This document shows, one piece after another, positions 1 through 7,222 of a stretch of 44,557 nt of DNA; position 1 is the stretch's first letter, and every line of letters starts with the position of its first letter. The notes under the pieces were generated by a model. That model was not told the origin of the DNA. It did no database searches and worked only from the letters and a program-made list of their open reading frames with translations. Both the position numbers and the translations under genes were made by a program. This DNA comes from Nitratireductor sp. ZSWI3 (GTDB taxonomy: Bacteria > Pseudomonadota > Alphaproteobacteria > Rhizobiales > Rhizobiaceae), in NCBI RefSeq assembly GCF_024655565.1, contig NZ_JANKOF010000034.1, positions 1-44,557 on the forward strand, in the 5' to 3' direction.

Positions 1-795
1 GCCGGAGGCCGCGTCGTAGACGCGGCCGTCCCCGTTGGCCTCGACGCCCATATCGAAATGCAGAAACTCGTCCTGCACCACATATTCGGGCGTCGCCCCG
101 GCCGGCGACAGGGCGCTGGCGTCGAGGATGGCGTCCTGGTTGCCGCCCAGATAGCCGGAAAAGATGGTGCGCACCTTGCCGACATTCACCTGCGGCAGCC
201 GGCGCAGCGACTTGCGCATGTTGTGGGGCATGAAATAGACGGACGGGCAGCCCGTCGGGCGGACGAAGGAGAAGCCCTGATCCTTCAGGAAACCCGCCGT
301 CTCGTGGCCACGGGTGAGGAAATAGTGCTCCCTCTCCTTGAGCACCCTGAGAAGCCGCTTGGTGCCTTCCGGCAACTGGTTTTCCAGATCCTTGCGGTTC
401 TGCAGGCCGATGCCCAGCATCACCACCGGCATCTTGAGCTGCGCCAGCACCTCGGCCTCCGCGTCGGCCGACAGGCCCTTGCGCAGGAGATTGGCGCAGG
501 TGAACACGCAGATGTCGAAATTCTTGTTGAACTCCTCCAGCCCCACGCCGTTCTTGCAGCTGTTGTGGAGATGCCAGAACGGGACCTGCCTGGCATGCGG
601 GGCAAGCGCCCGCAGCGCCCCCTCGCCGATCAGGTAGTTGCCCGTGTTGCTGATGTTGCGGAGTTCCTGGAGGAACTCGTCCTTTGTCTCAGGCTGCTTC
701 TGCCGCTCCGAATAGGAAACGGCCAGTCCGTGCGCGCCATTGGCGAGGCGCGTGTAGTGACCGGGGACGCCCGTGACGAGGATTCTTGGAGGCAT
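1..795 (-). CDS. Polysaccharide pyruvyl transferase family protein (partial, C-terminus beyond the window)
   Basis: The visible 265 residues read in the minus direction from an ATG at 795. An AAAGG lies nine bases before it. The protein begins MPPRILVTGVPG and continues with a Rossmann-like region. Near residue 190 is a block of the type RGHETAGFLKDQGF followed by PTGCPS, as in the pyruvyl transferase family (PF04230, CsaB/WcaK type). Family members add a ketal-linked pyruvate from phosphoenolpyruvate to a sugar of an exopolysaccharide. The gene lies 40 bases after the GT2-GT4 gene, on the same strand, so it is probably the third gene of that operon. A second, intact member of the family lies at 20068-21255. 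S. meliloti galactoglucan is pyruvylated, so the role fits, but the acceptor is inferred. The 3' end is missing and completeness cannot be judged. Confidence 0.8.
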   Translation of the reverse strand, partial: MPPRILVTGVPGHYTRLANGAHGLAVSYSERQKQPETKDEFLQELRNISNTGNYLIGEGALRALAPHARQVPFWHLHNSCKNGVGLEEFNKNFDICVFTCANLLRKGLSADAEAEVLAQLKMPVVMLGIGLQNRKDLENQLPEGTKRLLRVLKEREHYFLTRGHETAGFLKDQGFSFVRPTGCPSVYFMPHNMRKSLRRLPQVNVGKVRTIFSGYLGGNQDAILDASALSPAGATPEYVVQDEFLHFDMGVEANGDGRVYDAASG

Positions 796-835
796 GCAAA
801 TCGACCTTTCTTACTCTTGCTACCGGCCGGGCGCC

Positions 836-3517
836 TCAGCCTGCGATGGCGATTCCGGGGGCGGTTGTCTCGCGGTCCCGCAGCATGGTGGCGCGGGACA
901 GGGATGCGTTGCTCACCGAGCCGTCGCACCAGGCGATGAACTCGGAGAAGGAAGAATTCCAAGAACGCCGCGCCGCCGTTCTCAGGCAGCCCTCCATGAG
1001 AGGCGCCAGCTTGCGGCGGTTGGCTGCCAGGTCCTTGATGACCGCGACGACGTCGCCGATGACCTGGGCATCGGCGGTGGAGCGGATCAGCAGCCCGTCC
1101 TCGCCGTCGGTGATCAGTTCGTCGACGGCGCCGACCGCGGTCGCGACGGGCACGCAGCCGAGCTGCTGCGCCTCGGTGATCATCAGGGGAGCGCCCTCCC
1201 AGCGTGACGGCATGATGAGGACGTCGGCCCAGCCGAGCGCCTTGATCAGGTCCTTGCTGGCGAAGACCGGCGGACGCACATCGACATCGAGGTCCTTGAG
1301 GCGGTCCGACCAGGAGACCGTCGAATCGGCAAGGATCTCGCCGCCGATCGCCCTCGCATCGAAGGGCACGCGCGCCGCCCGCAACTGAGCGATCGCCGCG
1401 GCCAGGCGGTCGATGCCCTTCTGCTGGTCGAGCCGGCCCATGTAGAGCACCCGCAACCGGTCGTCCTTGCGCTCGATGCGCCGCACCGACAGAACCTCGC
1501 TCAGCACCTTCGGCGGCACCGAGAAGCTTGCCCCGTTGGGCACCGTGAAGACCTTTTCGAAGGGAACGCCGTAACTGTGCAGATAGGTCTTGAGCTGCTC
1601 GGAGCAGGTCAGGAAGGCATCGTAGCAATGCTCGTGGGCGATCGCCGCGAAGGGCTGGCCGGCCGGCCGCTTGAAGGGCGTGTTGTCGACCACGTGGAGA
1701 TAGCAGGCCGTGCGCGTGCCTTCCGACCGCAACCGCGCGATCAGCGGGTGCATCGCCATCACGTGGTTGTTGATGACCAGGTCGAAGCCGGAAAGCAGGC
1801 CCTTCAGCGCCTCCCAGTCGACCGGATGCTGCTCCGAGATGAAATCATGCCCGATGAAGGAGCCGGAACCGCCCCAGACGGGAACGCCCTCGCGCCAGAA
1901 GTGGATGTAGTCGAAGCTCGCGTCGAACTCGTCGATCACGTCCATACGCGCGTTGCCGAGCACGAACAGATGGGTTTCGTAACCGGCGGCCTTCAACTCG
2001 CGCGAGGCGGCGTAGACCACCTTTTCGGCACCGCCGAAGGAGGCGTTCGGCACCAGCAATGCGGCAGTGCGCTTGCCCGCCTCATTGTGCCCGAGCGGCA
2101 GGACGGGCGAGCCGCCCAGCTCCTTGCGCAAGGCCTTGTGCAGTTCCGTGTAGGGAACGAGCCGCGCCGGGCGCCAGGTCCAGCGCTTGCCCGCCGTGCG
2201 GCGCAACGGGCTGGTCGCAACGGCGTTCACGCAATTGATCATCGCCTGCTGCGGGGAGATGAGAGAGCGGCGCGGCAGCGTCCTTGGAAAGGGAAAGCGC
2301 ACCTTCACGACACCCAGTGTCGGCCAGACCTGCTCGTTGCCGATGGAGCCGAACCAGTCCAGCGCGCCGTTCTGGATCACGTCGCGGACGAGCGAGCTCG
2401 ACAGGAAGATGAGGTCGGCCGGCGCAACGTTCTGGGCGCCGGCATCGTGGAGCGTCGGCTCGATCGTGCGCTCGTTGGCGTTGTTGCGCAGCTGGACGAA
2501 CACGACGTTCGTCTTCTCGCTGAGGCGCTCCAGATGGGCAAGCAGGCCGGGCAGCATGCGCGACCGCTGCAGCAGGTCGAGCGTGTTGCCGCTGCCGGCC
2601 ATCATGAAAGGCGGGAAATGCACATTGTCGGGCTCGCTGATGCATGCCCAGAACGCCGGGATGACGTCGTCGAGGCTGAGCATCCTGCGCGGCTTGGTCG
2701 GATCCGTGAAGAAGGAGATCGCCGCATCCTCCGTCCGCACGAAGGCGTAGCGCGGAGCTTCCTCGTGCTCGAAATCGACCAGCATCGGGCGCTGGAACAG
2801 CGCCTTGTGCCGGCTTCGCAGGAAGCTGACGGAGGCCGCGCGGTCGCGGTTCGCCTCCTTGAAGCGGCTTTCCGCCCTCAGGCGGTACTCGAAGGTCGTG
2901 TCGTGGCAGGGAACGCCCACAAAGCCGTTTTCGATGCAGGAGAGCCAGAACTCCCAATCCTCGAAGCCGTTCTGACGGTCGTCGTTGAAGCGGACGCCGG
3001 AGCGGAACACGTCGATGGAGATCATCGAGCCCGTGTCGCAGATATTGTCGGTGATGCAGTGGACGAGGCGCGAGTAGCGATTGCCATAATGCGCGCGCCA
3101 GCTCACCGAGAAGGTGTCGATGTTGGTGTAGACCCAACCCGCACCGCTCTCCACCAGCCTGTGGTAGAGCGTCTCCACCGTTCCCGGCACCACCCGGTTG
3201 TCGGCGTCGAGGAAATAGACGGCCTTGGCCTCCGGCAAGTGCTCGAGCACATGGTCGATGGCCCTGTTGCGGGCGGCGCCCGGTCCGGCATTGGCGCCGA
3301 AGATCACGTGGATGTCGGGGTGGGCGGCCGCATAGAGCAGGAGTTGATCGAAGGTTTCCCGCCGCGGATCGCCGTCGACCGAGACGACGATGGCGATCCG
3401 GCAACCCGAGAGGTTCGAGGCGAGCGCCGATTCAATCGCCTCGAGAGCGAGAGCCGCATGGCCGTAAAGCGGCATGGCGATGGCGACGAGGTCCGGGCGC
3501 TTGTCCTTGCTAGACAT
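836..3517 (-). CDS. Two-domain glycosyltransferase (GT2 followed by GT4)
   Basis: An 893-residue cytoplasmic enzyme. Residues about 8-250 form a GT2 (GT-A) domain: VAIAMPLYGH at the N-terminus, the nucleotide-binding FLDADNR motif near residue 100, and an ED pair in GFEDWEFWL near 185. A linker without recognisable domain spans roughly 260-470. Residues about 480-870 form a GT4 (GT-B) domain, with FGGAEKVVY, VLYMGRLDQQKGIDRL, and the E-x7-E signature in PSRWEGAPLMITEA. One chain therefore could add two consecutive sugars. The ATG at 3517 overlaps the end of the upstream gene by 8 bases (ATGTCTAG), which suggests translational coupling. In the exopolysaccharide context it probably helps build the repeat unit; donor and acceptor are unknown. 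Confidence 0.85.
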   Translation of the reverse strand: MSSKDKRPDLVAIAMPLYGHAALALEAIESALASNLSGCRIAIVVSVDGDPRRETFDQLLLYAAAHPDIHVIFGANAGPGAARNRAIDHVLEHLPEAKAVYFLDADNRVVPGTVETLYHRLVESGAGWVYTNIDTFSVSWRAHYGNRYSRLVHCITDNICDTGSMISIDVFRSGVRFNDDRQNGFEDWEFWLSCIENGFVGVPCHDTTFEYRLRAESRFKEANRDRAASVSFLRSRHKALFQRPMLVDFEHEEAPRYAFVRTEDAAISFFTDPTKPRRMLSLDDVIPAFWACISEPDNVHFPPFMMAGSGNTLDLLQRSRMLPGLLAHLERLSEKTNVVFVQLRNNANERTIEPTLHDAGAQNVAPADLIFLSSSLVRDVIQNGALDWFGSIGNEQVWPTLGVVKVRFPFPRTLPRRSLISPQQAMINCVNAVATSPLRRTAGKRWTWRPARLVPYTELHKALRKELGGSPVLPLGHNEAGKRTAALLVPNASFGGAEKVVYAASRELKAAGYETHLFVLGNARMDVIDEFDASFDYIHFWREGVPVWGGSGSFIGHDFISEQHPVDWEALKGLLSGFDLVINNHVMAMHPLIARLRSEGTRTACYLHVVDNTPFKRPAGQPFAAIAHEHCYDAFLTCSEQLKTYLHSYGVPFEKVFTVPNGASFSVPPKVLSEVLSVRRIERKDDRLRVLYMGRLDQQKGIDRLAAAIAQLRAARVPFDARAIGGEILADSTVSWSDRLKDLDVDVRPPVFASKDLIKALGWADVLIMPSRWEGAPLMITEAQQLGCVPVATAVGAVDELITDGEDGLLIRSTADAQVIGDVVAVIKDLAANRRKLAPLMEGCLRTAARRSWNSSFSEFIAWCDGSVSNASLSRATMLRDRETTAPGIAIAG

Positions 3518-5003
3518 GCAGCGCCTCCCGGCGATCCTGCTGCACCGATTGCTTCACCAGGCGGAAGCCCGACACCTTGAGCCAGGAGAAATCGACGGAT
3601 TCGCCGACCGCACGGCTGAGGATCATCAGGTCCATGGGACCGCTCAACGGCTCGTCGAGCTGCATGTTGATGTTGACCGGACTGTCCGGCCCCACCTCCC
3701 GCCAGCCGCTGAAGAAGGTGGTGGGGCTCGCCGAATCGCGACGCGCGATTTCGGCCACTTCGGCGCGTGGATTGGAGTTGGCAGGCGCCAGAAGCAGGCT
3801 GACCGCGGCCGGCGCACCTTCGCTGTGGTCGATGACCGCGCTGGCCGAAAACGATGTGGTGCCGGGCTCCACCGCGCGGATGATGGCGCCGGCGGAAATG
3901 CCGGACGGCAGCGGATGGCAGACGACGGCGTTTTCATGCTCGAGGAAACGGATCGTCTGGAATTCGGGAACGATGGGGCTGACCGAAACGTCGATGATCT
4001 GCCTTAAGAGATCGATCGGTAACCGGTAGTCCTCGATGAACTGGCCGTCGAGCAGCGCCGTCGGCGCGATCATGTTGGGGACGGGAGACGGCTTGACGCC
4101 GGGCACGCCGGTGTAGACGCGGAACGCCAGCGGACGAAGATCGAGATCGGGATGCGGATGCTCGGAACTGGCCGTATAGCGCTCGCTGGCGATCGGATGG
4201 CCGAGCGACAGGCCGACAGTCTCCGCCCCGCCGGCGGAGATGCGCAGACGCAGCGTCTTGCCGCCGCCACCGCAGGATTGCGGCAGGGCGAGATAGTTCC
4301 AGTCCGCCGCGAGATCACGGAACGGGACCACCCATTCGGCAACCCCCTCGCCGGTCTCCACATAGGAGAGCGAGACGACGAGTTCGCCGCCGTCCTTGGG
4401 CACGGAATGCATGTGCAGCGCGATGCCAGCGACGCCATGGCTCGACACCGGGAGGAGCTGCTCGACGCCGGCAGTCGCCAGGAGATGGCCGATGCCCTCG
4501 TCGCGCGGATCGACATAGGGATCGTGGGCGAAGATCTCGGCCACCGGCTCCCAATTGCGCGCCTGGAAGGCATTTTCGAGAGCACGGTAGTTCTCGAGCA
4601 GGGTTTCCCGCTCCCGCCGCAGCATGGCGAGCTCCGACGTCACCGACGCCGTGAAGGACGAGAGACGGCCGACACCGCCCTCCAGGAGAGCGGCGATCAA
4701 GGCGCAGCTTTGCGCGCCATTCTTCGCATCGAGGCGCTGAAGGGGAACGTCCGGAATGGTTCCCAGCGAGCGGATCGCCGCCAGATCCTGCTTCAGATCG
4801 GCCTCGGCGGCATCGGAGAACGCCACGGCAAGCAGCGGAAAAATATCCTGGAGGACTGCCTTGGTCCGCGCATCGGCATCGAAGAAGAACACCAGATGCT
4901 CTATGGCGGTGCCTTCAATGCTTGACCGATCCCGCTCGGACGCCACAACCAGCCGTCGTCTCGACGGCACCTGCCTCACACCAGAAGACATTAAATCCCG
5001 CAT
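3510..5003 (-). CDS. Unrecognised protein leading the left exopolysaccharide operon (wgaA position)
   Basis: The coding frame is open from 5105. The N-terminal extension from there is AT-rich and unlike the rest, so a start at 5003 (MRDLMSSG, 497 aa) or 4991 (MSSGVRQV) is more likely; ribosome-binding signals do not decide between them. No signal peptide or membrane segment is visible. Residues about 30-130 look globular and alpha/beta, with a helical heptad-like stretch near 130-165 (ELAMLRRERETLLENYRAL). The remaining two thirds are rich in beta-strand-like sequence, suggesting jelly-roll or carbohydrate-binding folds. I recall an uncharacterised alphaproteobacterial family (DUF6212) found beside glycan genes that may be this one, but cannot confirm it. 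It is the first gene after the operator at 5146-5164, the place held by wgaA (expA1) in S. meliloti. Confidence 0.7.
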   Translation of the reverse strand: MRDLMSSGVRQVPSRRRLVVASERDRSSIEGTAIEHLVFFFDADARTKAVLQDIFPLLAVAFSDAAEADLKQDLAAIRSLGTIPDVPLQRLDAKNGAQSCALIAALLEGGVGRLSSFTASVTSELAMLRRERETLLENYRALENAFQARNWEPVAEIFAHDPYVDPRDEGIGHLLATAGVEQLLPVSSHGVAGIALHMHSVPKDGGELVVSLSYVETGEGVAEWVVPFRDLAADWNYLALPQSCGGGGKTLRLRISAGGAETVGLSLGHPIASERYTASSEHPHPDLDLRPLAFRVYTGVPGVKPSPVPNMIAPTALLDGQFIEDYRLPIDLLRQIIDVSVSPIVPEFQTIRFLEHENAVVCHPLPSGISAGAIIRAVEPGTTSFSASAVIDHSEGAPAAVSLLLAPANSNPRAEVAEIARRDSASPTTFFSGWREVGPDSPVNINMQLDEPLSGPMDLMILSRAVGESVDFSWLKVSGFRLVKQSVQQDRREALHV

Positions 5004-5117
5004 CGTCCTTGTTAACTGAATGGTTTTGACATGAATAATCGTCACATAATTCAGAGAAATGTGGCGGATTGCGGAGAACGTAACAACGATTTTTGCAGCG
5101 CACAATCAAAAAATATT

Positions 5118-5135
5118 ATGAAAATTTAATGACAT
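5118..5135 (-). promoter_or_regulatory. PHO-box-like sequence upstream of the left exopolysaccharide operon
   Basis: Read on the minus strand this is ATGTCAT, four bases, TTTTCAT. That gives two 7-base direct repeats at the 11-base period of PhoB sites (CTGTCAT repeats), with 11 of 14 positions matching. It lies 10 bases from the MarR-type palindrome and about 115 bases before the start of the 497-aa gene. Phosphate-limitation control of galactoglucan genes is known in S. meliloti. The assignment is by eye. Confidence 0.4.
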
Positions 5136-5145
5136 GCCGTAACTG

Positions 5146-5164
5146 TACTTCAAATTTTGAAGTA
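5146..5164. promoter_or_regulatory. Operator palindrome 1 for the WggR-like MarR regulator
   Basis: TACTTCAAATTTTGAAGTA is a perfect 9+1+9 inverted repeat. It differs by one base from the copy at 7050-7068 next to the marR gene and shares the core with a third copy at 10445-10463. It lies between the end of the GT4 gene (5195) and the start of the left operon (about 5003), so it is placed to control that operon. In S. meliloti the MarR-type activator WggR/ExpG binds palindromes at the wgaA, wggR/wgdA and wgeA promoters, the same three places. Confidence 0.75.
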
Positions 5165-5194
5165 TCATTTGAAATCAAGCCAAGAGACTGAAAT

Positions 5195-6412
5195 CTAACC
5201 CTTCACCACCGCTTCGATCAGGGCGCGCTGCCGCTTGAGGCAGTCGTCGAGCCGGAAATCCTTCTCGATCGTCAGGCGTGCGGCCGTCCGCATCGCGTGA
5301 TGCGCCTTCGGGCTCTTCAACGCCCCCAAAACCGCCTCGGCCAGCGCGTCCGTATCGAAGAACGGCACGAGCAGGCCATTGTCGCCGGAGCGGATCACCT
5401 CCTGCACCGGCGCCGTGTCCGAGCCGATGACCAGCGCGCCGCAGGCCATGGCTTCGAGCACCGACCAGGACAGCACGAACGGATAGGTGAGATAGACATG
5501 CGCCAGCGATATGCGGAACAACTGCCGCAACACCGCGTGAGGCACCGGTCCCGGGAAAAGCACCCTCTCCTTCGGGATGTCGAGCGAAGCCAGGAGATGA
5601 TCCTTCCAGGCTCCACCTCCCGGTGGCGGGCGGCCATAGCTGACGCCGTTGCCGCCGACGAAGACGAACAGCGCATCGGGATGCCGGCGCAGCACCTTGG
5701 CAGCGGCTTCCAGCGCCTGCGGAAAGCCGCGATAGGGCTCGAGGTCGCGCGCCGCGAAGGTGACGATCGGCGGATCTCCCGCCTTCAGCACGCGCCCGTC
5801 GGGCAGCTTGAGGGAGGCGGCAGGGTCGGGTCGGAAACGCTCCGTGTCGATCCCCTCGTGGCAGACGGCAATGCGCCGCCTGGCCTCGGCTGGATAGAGG
5901 CTTTTCTGCCAGCGGGTCGGGCTGATCCCGCCATCCATAGCCTCCAGCGACAGAAGTTGCGCAACGTTGCGAAGCCGCATCCGCTTGCGGGTGTCGAGAT
6001 CGGCTTCCTCGCCGGAAGCAAAGCCGATGTCGGCGCCTTCCGCCCGGTAGAAGAATTCGCAATATCCAAGGGCCGGCGCCCGCGGCAGCACGTCCTTGAC
6101 GAACATCATGCTGCCCCAGCCGATATGGCCAATGACGAGATCGGGCGGCTGCCCTTGTCCGCTCATGGCATCGAGCGTCTCCGCGACGCGATGGCCGATG
6201 CGGACATGATGGTCGGCGACTCCGAGATGCCTTGCCATGCGCGCGTCCGGCCGCGGGCCGGGCTCGGCCCGGTGGCGAACGACGCGAATTCCCGGTATCC
6301 GCTGATCCACCGTCTCGGTGATCAGGCTGACTTCATCGCCCGCACTGGCGAAATGGGAAGCCAAGGCGGCGAACTGGCCGTAGCCACGCCGATGAACGAA
6401 CGCAACATGCAT
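5195..6412 (-). CDS. wgcA: GT4 family glycosyltransferase (WgcA/ExpC-like)
   Basis: A 405-residue GT-B enzyme. The N-terminal domain starts MHVAFVHRRGYGQF. The C-terminal donor domain carries FAARDLEPYRGFPQALEA near residue 225 and TYPFVLSWSVLEAMACG near 330. In that last block the first glutamate of the classical E-x7-E motif is replaced by phenylalanine; the second is kept, as in the known EPYRGF / YPFVLSWS subgroup of GT4. The ATG at 6412 has GAGAG upstream. It starts 44 bases after the marR gene on the same strand, so the two may be cotranscribed. Its place between the wga-like operon and the regulator equals wgcA (expC) of the S. meliloti galactoglucan cluster. The symbol rests on position and family, not on alignment. 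Confidence 0.8.
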   Translation of the reverse strand: MHVAFVHRRGYGQFAALASHFASAGDEVSLITETVDQRIPGIRVVRHRAEPGPRPDARMARHLGVADHHVRIGHRVAETLDAMSGQGQPPDLVIGHIGWGSMMFVKDVLPRAPALGYCEFFYRAEGADIGFASGEEADLDTRKRMRLRNVAQLLSLEAMDGGISPTRWQKSLYPAEARRRIAVCHEGIDTERFRPDPAASLKLPDGRVLKAGDPPIVTFAARDLEPYRGFPQALEAAAKVLRRHPDALFVFVGGNGVSYGRPPPGGGAWKDHLLASLDIPKERVLFPGPVPHAVLRQLFRISLAHVYLTYPFVLSWSVLEAMACGALVIGSDTAPVQEVIRSGDNGLLVPFFDTDALAEAVLGALKSPKAHHAMRTAARLTIEKDFRLDDCLKRQRALIEAVVKG

Positions 6413-6456
6413 ACTGACACTCTCGGCCCTGCACCGGGATCAACCGGCGGACGGCA

Positions 6457-7029
6457 TCAGATCCCGTACCGCGCGGCATTGCCCCAGATGACCTCGAGCC
6501 GATGCAGCGTGTGGAAGGCGATCTCAAGATTGCGCCGATCCTCGTCACCTTGCGTGAGAACGCGCTCATAGGCGTTTGCCGCATCGCGCAAATCCGCGCA
6601 GAGCTTGCTGCCCTTCTTGGTCAGCCGGATGCGGGCGGACCGCTTGTCCCGCTGGGAAGCAACGCGATCGATGTAGTCGCCATCGGCCAGTTGCTTCAGA
6701 TAATAGGAGATGTTGGATCCCACATAGTGACCGCGATCCAGCAGGTCTCCGACGGACAATTCCATATCGCCGATGGCGAGGAGAACCATCGCCTGAGCAG
6801 GGCCGATGTCGTCGGCGCCGAGCCGCGTCAGCTCCGCTCGTAACAGGCCTGAGAAGCGTCTGCTCGCCCGCTCCATCATGCGCGCCAGCTCGAAATAGCT
6901 CACAAGCGGATTGCTGCCGGTTTGCTTATGCCCGCTATGGTTGAGAGCTTCGCGAGAGGTCTCGCGTCCAGATCGGGGCTTTATCAAATCTTCAGAATCC
7001 ATGAATGGATAAAGAAGTTTCGGACTCAT
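6457..7029 (-). CDS. wggR: MarR family regulator of exopolysaccharide genes (WggR/ExpG-like)
   Basis: A 190-residue winged-helix protein. The MarR core covers about residues 45-165: a helix-turn-helix around ELSVGDLLDRGHYVGSNIS, recognition-helix YYLKQLADGDYI, and the wing DRVASQRDKRSARIRLTKKG. The start at 7029 is chosen because GGAGA sits five bases before it; the frame stays open to an ATG at 7041, but that ATG is part of this ribosome-binding region. It is divergent from the ABC exporter, with palindrome 2 (7050-7068) just upstream, so it probably controls its own promoter. In S. meliloti WggR (ExpG) activates galactoglucan genes by binding palindromes at three promoters, and three near-identical palindromes occur here at the equivalent places. 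Activator rather than repressor action is inferred from that homologue. Confidence 0.85.
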   Translation of the reverse strand: MSPKLLYPFMDSEDLIKPRSGRETSREALNHSGHKQTGSNPLVSYFELARMMERASRRFSGLLRAELTRLGADDIGPAQAMVLLAIGDMELSVGDLLDRGHYVGSNISYYLKQLADGDYIDRVASQRDKRSARIRLTKKGSKLCADLRDAANAYERVLTQGDEDRRNLEIAFHTLHRLEVIWGNAARYGI

Positions 7030-7049
7030 CCATCTCTCCATTTAGGACA

Positions 7050-7068
7050 TACTTCAAATCTTGAAGTA
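7050..7068. promoter_or_regulatory. Operator palindrome 2, marR/ABC exporter intergenic region
   Basis: TACTTCAAATCTTGAAGTA has 8-base inverted arms around a 3-base centre and is 18/19 identical to the site at 5146-5164. It begins 20 bases before the marR ATG at 7029 and lies about 150 bases before the exporter gene, in an AT-rich gap of roughly 190 bases. One site between divergent genes could serve autoregulation and the wgd operon together. Confidence 0.78.
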
Positions 7069-7222
7069 ATATTTCAGACAGCTCCCCCGTCCTCAAAACC
7101 CCTAAATTGAGAAGTCACCTTTTTTATGTCATATTCGCGGAAGAAATATTTACTACTCTTCCGGAAACGAACAGATTGACCCTCCATTGACCAAAGCTGC
7201 GCTATCTCTAGGCAAATCGCCC

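Noticed and set aside
1577-3580. A 667-codon open frame on the plus strand opposite the double glycosyltransferase
   Set aside because: Low-complexity, Arg/Ala/His-rich composition and antisense to a clear two-domain enzyme; high GC keeps the antisense frame open.
7100-7135. PHO-box-like ATGTCAT upstream of the ABC exporter
   Set aside because: The only possible partner half-site lies 14 bases away by start position and not 11, and matches poorly.
7187-7222. TTG-started extension of the ABC exporter
   Set aside because: No ribosome-binding site and unusual N-terminal residues; ATG at 7223 preferred, though without a strong site either.
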